Assembly: GCA_947085525.1 (NCBI GenBank)
Contig: CAMTWU010000007.1
Location: forward strand, 7,302 to 71,301
Length of the DNA: 64,000 bases
Source of the DNA: JACPYF01 sp947085525
GTDB lineage: Bacteria; Patescibacteriota; Saccharimonadia; Saccharimonadales; Saccharimonadaceae
Direction: 5' to 3'
Every line of letters begins with the position of its first letter. Position 1 is the stretch's first letter. Positions 60,479-64,000 of this stretch are shown here, piece by piece. The notes under the pieces were generated by a model. That model had not been told where the DNA came from, did not search any database, and worked only from the letters and a program-made list of their open reading frames with translations. The translations under genes and the position numbers were made by a program.

Positions 60479-60784
60479 TTTGCAATAAAAATAAAAATAT
60501 TGCAAAGTATATTTTAGTGTGATACAATGAGTGCATAGCGAAAATCGCTGGATGAATACATAAGCCAAGTAAATCTATTCATACCATCTATTCTGACTAT
60601 AAACTATATATTACTGGTAAAAACCAGCTTGTATTTCGGCAGTGTAGCCAAGGCTACACTTTCTCAATCCAAGAAGCTTTTTCCTCAGTAATATAACAGT
60701 TTCGTCGATATAGAAGGAATGAACAGATTTACCAAATTCTTGTCATTCATCATTTTATTAATGAATGATCATAGAAAGGTATTC
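60479..60784 (+). promoter_or_regulatory. Promoter and long structured leader of the DEAD-box helicase
   Basis: TTTGCAATA/TATTGCAAA hairpin (60479-60507), a TACAAT -10 at 60522-60527, then about 250 nt of untranslated leader with AGTGTAGCC/GGCTACACT (60641-60660) and smaller hairpins. Long structured leaders are typical of cold-inducible RNA helicase genes. A short in-frame extension from ATG 60719 is possible but has no spaced ribosome-binding site. Confidence 0.5.
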
Positions 60785-62008
60785 ATGCAGAGAAACAACT
60801 CTTTTAGTGGGCGAACATATCGTCCCAACAAAAATAACAATAGCCGAAAATTCGGAGGTCGCAAAGGTGGCTTTAAAAAAGGTGGACCACGAAAACAATC
60901 TATCCACCCCAGTAAATTTATCAACAAATCGTTGACAGTTGCAGAGGATATTCCATACGCATCAAAGCATCAATTTAATGATTTTGCTCTGAACAAGGCT
61001 ATCAAATACAACCTAGAACGTATTGGTTTTGACCAACCGACAGCTATTCAAGATCAAGCGATCCCAATAGCTCTAGAAGGTCACGATGTGATTGGACTTG
61101 CAAACACTGGAACTGGTAAGACTGTTGCATTCTTGCTCCCAATTCTAGAAAAACTATATGCTAACCGCGAAATTGCATCAGTATTGATCATGGCTCCAAC
61201 TCGCGAACTAGCTCAGCAAATCGACCAGGAATTCAAAAAGTTCTCTGGTGGTATGAAACTATACAGTGCCGTAGTTGTAGGTGGAGTAAACATCGACAAA
61301 CAGATCCGTGAGATCAAGCGTGGACCACACGTTATCATCGGTACGCCGGGTCGTCTAAAAGACTTACTAAACCGCAAGGTAATGCGCCTAGGTAACATCA
61401 ATACATTTGTACTAGACGAAGCTGACCGAATGCTAGACATGGGGTTCTTGCCTGATATCAAAGCTATTGCGTCTGAACTACCATCACAACGTCAAACGCT
61501 ATGTTTTAGTGCTACGATGACGCCGACTATTAATGCATTGGTTCAAGATTTTATGAAAAATCCTGAGACTGTATCTGTTCGTAGTGCCGTAACAAGCGAT
61601 CATGTTGACCAAGACGTCATCGAAGCTCGTGACAAAGTACACAAGTTAGAAATCCTAAAAGACCTCTTGCAAAAAGAAGAGTTCGACAAGGTACTAGTCT
61701 TTGGTGAAACAAAGTTTGGTGTGCAACGCTTAGCGACAGCTCTGACCGACCACAACATTCCGTCTGAAGCCATCCATGGCAACAAGACTCAAGCTCAGCG
61801 TCAACGTGCGCTCAAAGCTTTCAAAGACGACAAAGTACGTGTGCTCGTTGCAACTGACGTTGCTGCTAGGGGACTAGATATCTCTGATGTATCACATGTG
61901 ATTAACTTTGATACACCTCAGACGTATGACGATTATATTCACCGTATCGGCCGAACGGGTCGAGGTGGAAAATCAGGCAAAGCTCTGACCTTTATCGACC
62001 GACGATAA
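60785..62008 (+). CDS. DEAD-box RNA helicase
   Basis: 407 aa from ATG 60785 (AAAGG 6 nt upstream). A basic Gly/Lys/Arg/Asn-rich N-terminal RNA-binding tail (YRPNKNNNSRKFGGRKGGFKKG), then Q-motif, motif I ANTGTGKT, motif II DEAD (VLDEADRMLD), motif III SAT, motif V ATDVAARGLDI and motif VI HRIGRTGR. The core ends soon after motif VI, without a C-terminal extension. RhlE/CsdA-like, for ribosome assembly or mRNA unwinding. Confidence 0.94.
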   Translation: MQRNNSFSGRTYRPNKNNNSRKFGGRKGGFKKGGPRKQSIHPSKFINKSLTVAEDIPYASKHQFNDFALNKAIKYNLERIGFDQPTAIQDQAIPIALEGHDVIGLANTGTGKTVAFLLPILEKLYANREIASVLIMAPTRELAQQIDQEFKKFSGGMKLYSAVVVGGVNIDKQIREIKRGPHVIIGTPGRLKDLLNRKVMRLGNINTFVLDEADRMLDMGFLPDIKAIASELPSQRQTLCFSATMTPTINALVQDFMKNPETVSVRSAVTSDHVDQDVIEARDKVHKLEILKDLLQKEEFDKVLVFGETKFGVQRLATALTDHNIPSEAIHGNKTQAQRQRALKAFKDDKVRVLVATDVAARGLDISDVSHVINFDTPQTYDDYIHRIGRTGRGGKSGKALTFIDRR

Positions 62009-62035
62009 TACCAAGAAAATGCTATAATTATTCTC

Positions 62036-62680
62036 ATGAATATTGATGATAAAAAAACAGTATTACTATATGGTGATTCATTTTTTTGGGGTGTCTACGC
62101 CTCTACAGGCAAGCGTCACCAGCGACAGGATCGAGTTAATGTTGTGTGTCAGCAAGAGCTAGGTGATTCCTTTGAAGTTGTTAACGAAGGCCTAAGGGGT
62201 AGGACAATGTTCGGTGAAAATGGCTCTTTCCCCGAGAGAGATGGCTTAACGCAGTTTGGTCCGATTTTTGCCAGTCAGCTGCCGGTGGATGTCGTTGTTA
62301 TTATGCTTGGTTCTAATGATATAAATACGACTACTAACCATAGTGCCGAAGAAATTGCATCTAGCCTAGACCACTACAAGGAAAAAATGAAATACTGGTG
62401 CGACTTTATGAAGTTTGATATACCCAAAGTAATAGTACTGGCACCACCACACATTAACGAAGCAGAATTGGTTGTGTTTCGTGAATTATTTGGAGGTAGC
62501 GACAAGTTTATCGATCCATTAGCCGCGGAGTTAGAGAACAAGACTCAGCAGTTAGGGTGGAACTTCTTGGATCTTCGTCCAGTTGTCGACTCGAAAGGTA
62601 TGGATGGCTTACATCTTGATCCTGAGCAAAGTCGTGTGCTGGGTAAGAAAATTGCAGATACAATAAAGTCTACTTTTTAA
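62036..62680 (+). CDS. SGNH/GDSL hydrolase
   Basis: 214 aa: block I GDSFFWG (Ser15), block II Gly in NEGLRGRT, block III GSNDIN, block V DGLHLD (Asp/His). Intracellular: no signal peptide. Arylesterase- or acetylhydrolase-like; the substrate is unknown. TATAAT 62023-62028 lies 7 nt before the ATG. The 3' end overlaps the convergent LssY-like gene by 11 nt. Confidence 0.9.
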   Translation: MNIDDKKTVLLYGDSFFWGVYASTGKRHQRQDRVNVVCQQELGDSFEVVNEGLRGRTMFGENGSFPERDGLTQFGPIFASQLPVDVVVIMLGSNDINTTTNHSAEEIASSLDHYKEKMKYWCDFMKFDIPKVIVLAPPHINEAELVVFRELFGGSDKFIDPLAAELENKTQQLGWNFLDLRPVVDSKGMDGLHLDPEQSRVLGKKIADTIKSTF

Positions 62681-63515
62681 GTCGAATAACTTTGAGGCGT
62701 CCATCTACTATGATGTTGACGCCAAAAGTTTGTCCGCGAAATTCTAGTTCATGACCAGAGGTCACTTCGTTAACTTCACCCTGCAATAATTTGCTATCAC
62801 GCAAAGTTTTTATCAGGTAGTCACGCTCTTTATTGGTGTCACTATCGATTTGATGTGTCAGCTGCAGGTTACGTATACGTAGGCCAATAAACGAGATATC
62901 ATGTGTTGCAGATCCTATCCAGACTTCGCGGCTGCGACGATGAAACAATCGCATCAGTTTATGCCAAAAGTCGTGGTGATCATCGGCTTTTTCTGGCGTT
63001 TTTATTTTCCAGAATCTCACATGGTGGCGGTGTCGCGGTGATGGCGAATCGCCATCTTGCAGCTGAAAGCCAATATCTTGCGATCGTCCAAACAAAAATA
63101 AACGACTCATTGGTGCTTCCGGATAGTGATCACTACGTAGTATCGCCAGGCCTGTACGAAGGTTATTCATTAGTGTCCCTTTGTCCGCAACTGACCAGCC
63201 AGCCTCTTGCATGGCTTGTACCAGGTTTTCCTGTGATCTACACACGATTGCAATGTTAACTGGATCAGACGCCCAACCATCACGAGTAGTGACGTATACA
63301 GGCAGGTGATTGGGCTTTATCACCATGCGCCATAATCGGATCAACGCAGGTATGCCGATGTAGGCTAGTACTATATAGAGCACAAAAAACACAATCCATA
63401 CAGGCAGGTATTGGTTGAGGAAAGGGTAGGCTGTGTCGACGACACCAAAAGCCAAGGTGACCCCTAGTAAAAGGATCAAAACGCGCCAAAGAATACGGAA
63501 GGAAATGCCTATCAT
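62670..63515 (-). CDS. LssY-C-terminal-domain membrane protein
   Basis: 281 aa: two N-terminal membrane helices (about 8-60), then a soluble domain with the LssY_C pattern: DPVNIAIVCRSQENLVQAMQEAGW, SRLFLFGRSQDIGFQ, RHHVRFW, VWIGSATHD and THQIDSDTNKERDYL. In larger proteins the domain follows a PAP2 phosphatase; here it is alone. Function unknown. TATACT lies about 12 nt before the ATG on the minus strand. Confidence 0.82.
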   Translation of the reverse strand: MIGISFRILWRVLILLLGVTLAFGVVDTAYPFLNQYLPVWIVFFVLYIVLAYIGIPALIRLWRMVIKPNHLPVYVTTRDGWASDPVNIAIVCRSQENLVQAMQEAGWSVADKGTLMNNLRTGLAILRSDHYPEAPMSRLFLFGRSQDIGFQLQDGDSPSPRHRHHVRFWKIKTPEKADDHHDFWHKLMRLFHRRSREVWIGSATHDISFIGLRIRNLQLTHQIDSDTNKERDYLIKTLRDSKLLQGEVNEVTSGHELEFRGQTFGVNIIVDGRLKVIRLKK

Positions 63516-63577
63516 AGTAGTGTTAACAGTATAGCATCATTGACATTTCATAATGTTTATGCTAATATGAAGATATT

Positions 63578-63802
63578 ATGAAATCAAACACAAAAAAAGT
63601 ATCAACAAAAACCAGTAAAGCATTTGCAGTAGGCAGCCACGAAGGACAAATTTTTGCCAGTGTTCCATATACACAGGAAGACTTTAAAAACTCGTTACTC
63701 ATCGTGTCACTACTCGTGAACGCATCTATCTTGATTTTGTGGATCCTCACACAAGTACACAGTGCTTACGCACAGCTGATTGCCCAAGCTCTCGTTTCAT
63801 AG
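63578..63802 (+). CDS. Small membrane protein
   Basis: 74 aa: Lys/Thr/Ser-rich start (KSNTKKVSTKTSKAFAVGSHEG), one membrane helix (about 44-62: LLIVSLLVNASILILWIL), short tail. Leaderless-type spacing (TGCTAATAT near the ATG). Not recognised. Confidence 0.55.
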   Translation: MKSNTKKVSTKTSKAFAVGSHEGQIFASVPYTQEDFKNSLLIVSLLVNASILILWILTQVHSAYAQLIAQALVS

Positions 63803-63877
63803 AGTAGTAATCGTTGTAAAAAGTAGATTTCTCTTGCCTTGCTAAATTAGTAATCACATATCTGTTAACATAAGCGT

Positions 63878-63899
63878 TTTTCCACAAAAATGTGGAAAA
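63878..63899. other. Inverted pair of DnaA-box-like sites
   Basis: TTTTCCACA (63878-63886) and TGTGGAAAA (63891-63899) are each one base from the consensus DnaA box TTATCCACA, separated by AAAA. Then comes a stretch with repeated TGGG/GTGGG (63925-63985). The final 198 nt contain no gene; this may be the edge of an origin or a regulatory region of a gene beyond the window. Confidence 0.4.
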
Positions 63900-64000
63900 C
63901 TAGTACTAGAGTTATAGAAAATGGGTATTTTGGGTATTGCAGTGGGTCATAGTGGGGAGTACACTGGTGCTAGTGGGTAACCAAAGCACAACAAAGTGCC

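Noticed and set aside
1..64000. Alternative genetic code (UGA as Gly)
   Set aside because: RF2 is encoded, and UGA terminates lysS, murD and the murL-like gene exactly at family-typical ends.
1..64000. CRISPR array, prophage or insertion sequence
   Set aside because: No regularly spaced repeats, no phage structural genes and no transposase were seen.

Overview
The window looks like a compact chromosome segment from a Candidate Phyla Radiation bacterium, most plausibly a Saccharibacteria (TM7) member. This is an inference from gene style, not a database result. The supporting signs are short core genes packed with 1-4 nt or tail-to-tail overlaps, two-thirds or more informational and envelope genes, no recognisable biosynthetic pathway, and very many genes whose extended -10 box (TGnTATAAT) lies only 6-10 nt before the ATG, which predicts leaderless mRNAs. 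Both RF1 (prfA) and RF2 (prfB) are present and UGA ends several genes (lysS, murD, the MurL-like gene), so the code is the standard bacterial one, unlike SR1/Gracilibacteria. I see no rRNA, tRNA, CRISPR array, prophage or transposase.

Layout. 1-5 kb: a cut-off NUDIX gene, a secreted Calx-beta protein, small ORFs, YajQ, MsrA, a zincin, a membrane protein and L21. 5-14 kb: parAB, signal peptidase I, an LCP cell-wall ligase, HtrA, PrmC-PrfA-L31 and two small GC-rich stand-alone genes. 14-19 kb: rpsB-tsf-frr-uppS-rseP-CPBP protease. 19-26.5 kb: a proline-attenuated proB-proS operon, greA, lysS, unknowns and serS. 26-36 kb: HPF, SecA, an M16 protease, murD-murL, two stand-alone Clp-N proteins and prfB. 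36-47 kb: ftsE-ftsX-PcsB-like hydrolase, CtpA, response regulators, L27, a Trm11-like methylase, a flippase-like protein, xseAB and a two-component pair. 47-64 kb: recO, glyS, many small unknowns, an Ldh2/APH/PNPOx operon, NUDIX, an RND permease with a frameshift, a DEAD helicase and an SGNH hydrolase. The last 200 nt carry an inverted pair of DnaA-box-like sites.

The most unusual content is RNA-level. (1) Three copies (21592-21689, 40440-40543, 60378-60473) of a roughly 100-nt three-way-junction RNA sit directly downstream of + strand genes. Their loops and junctions are conserved while the stems differ completely in sequence but stay paired, which is strong internal covariation. I recognise no known family. 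(2) A complete ribosome-mediated attenuator precedes proB-proS: a 23-codon leader peptide with Pro-Pro-Thr-Pro, an antiterminator and a U6 terminator. (3) At 45651-45916, two large hairpins are inverted copies of one motif and carry fully complementary 29-nt loops.

Two gene styles coexist. Most genes are moderately AT-rich and leaderless. A minority (464-1444, 1611-1817, 12055-12408, 14019-14186, 33528-33947, 34157-34636) are GC-richer and monocistronic, and start from a Shine-Dalgarno sequence. Most of these also show a -35/-10 promoter, and all have their own 3' hairpin. Envelope genes form a coherent theme: uppS, murD/murL, LCP, FtsEX with its hydrolase, and the quality-control proteases HtrA, RseP, CtpA and M16.
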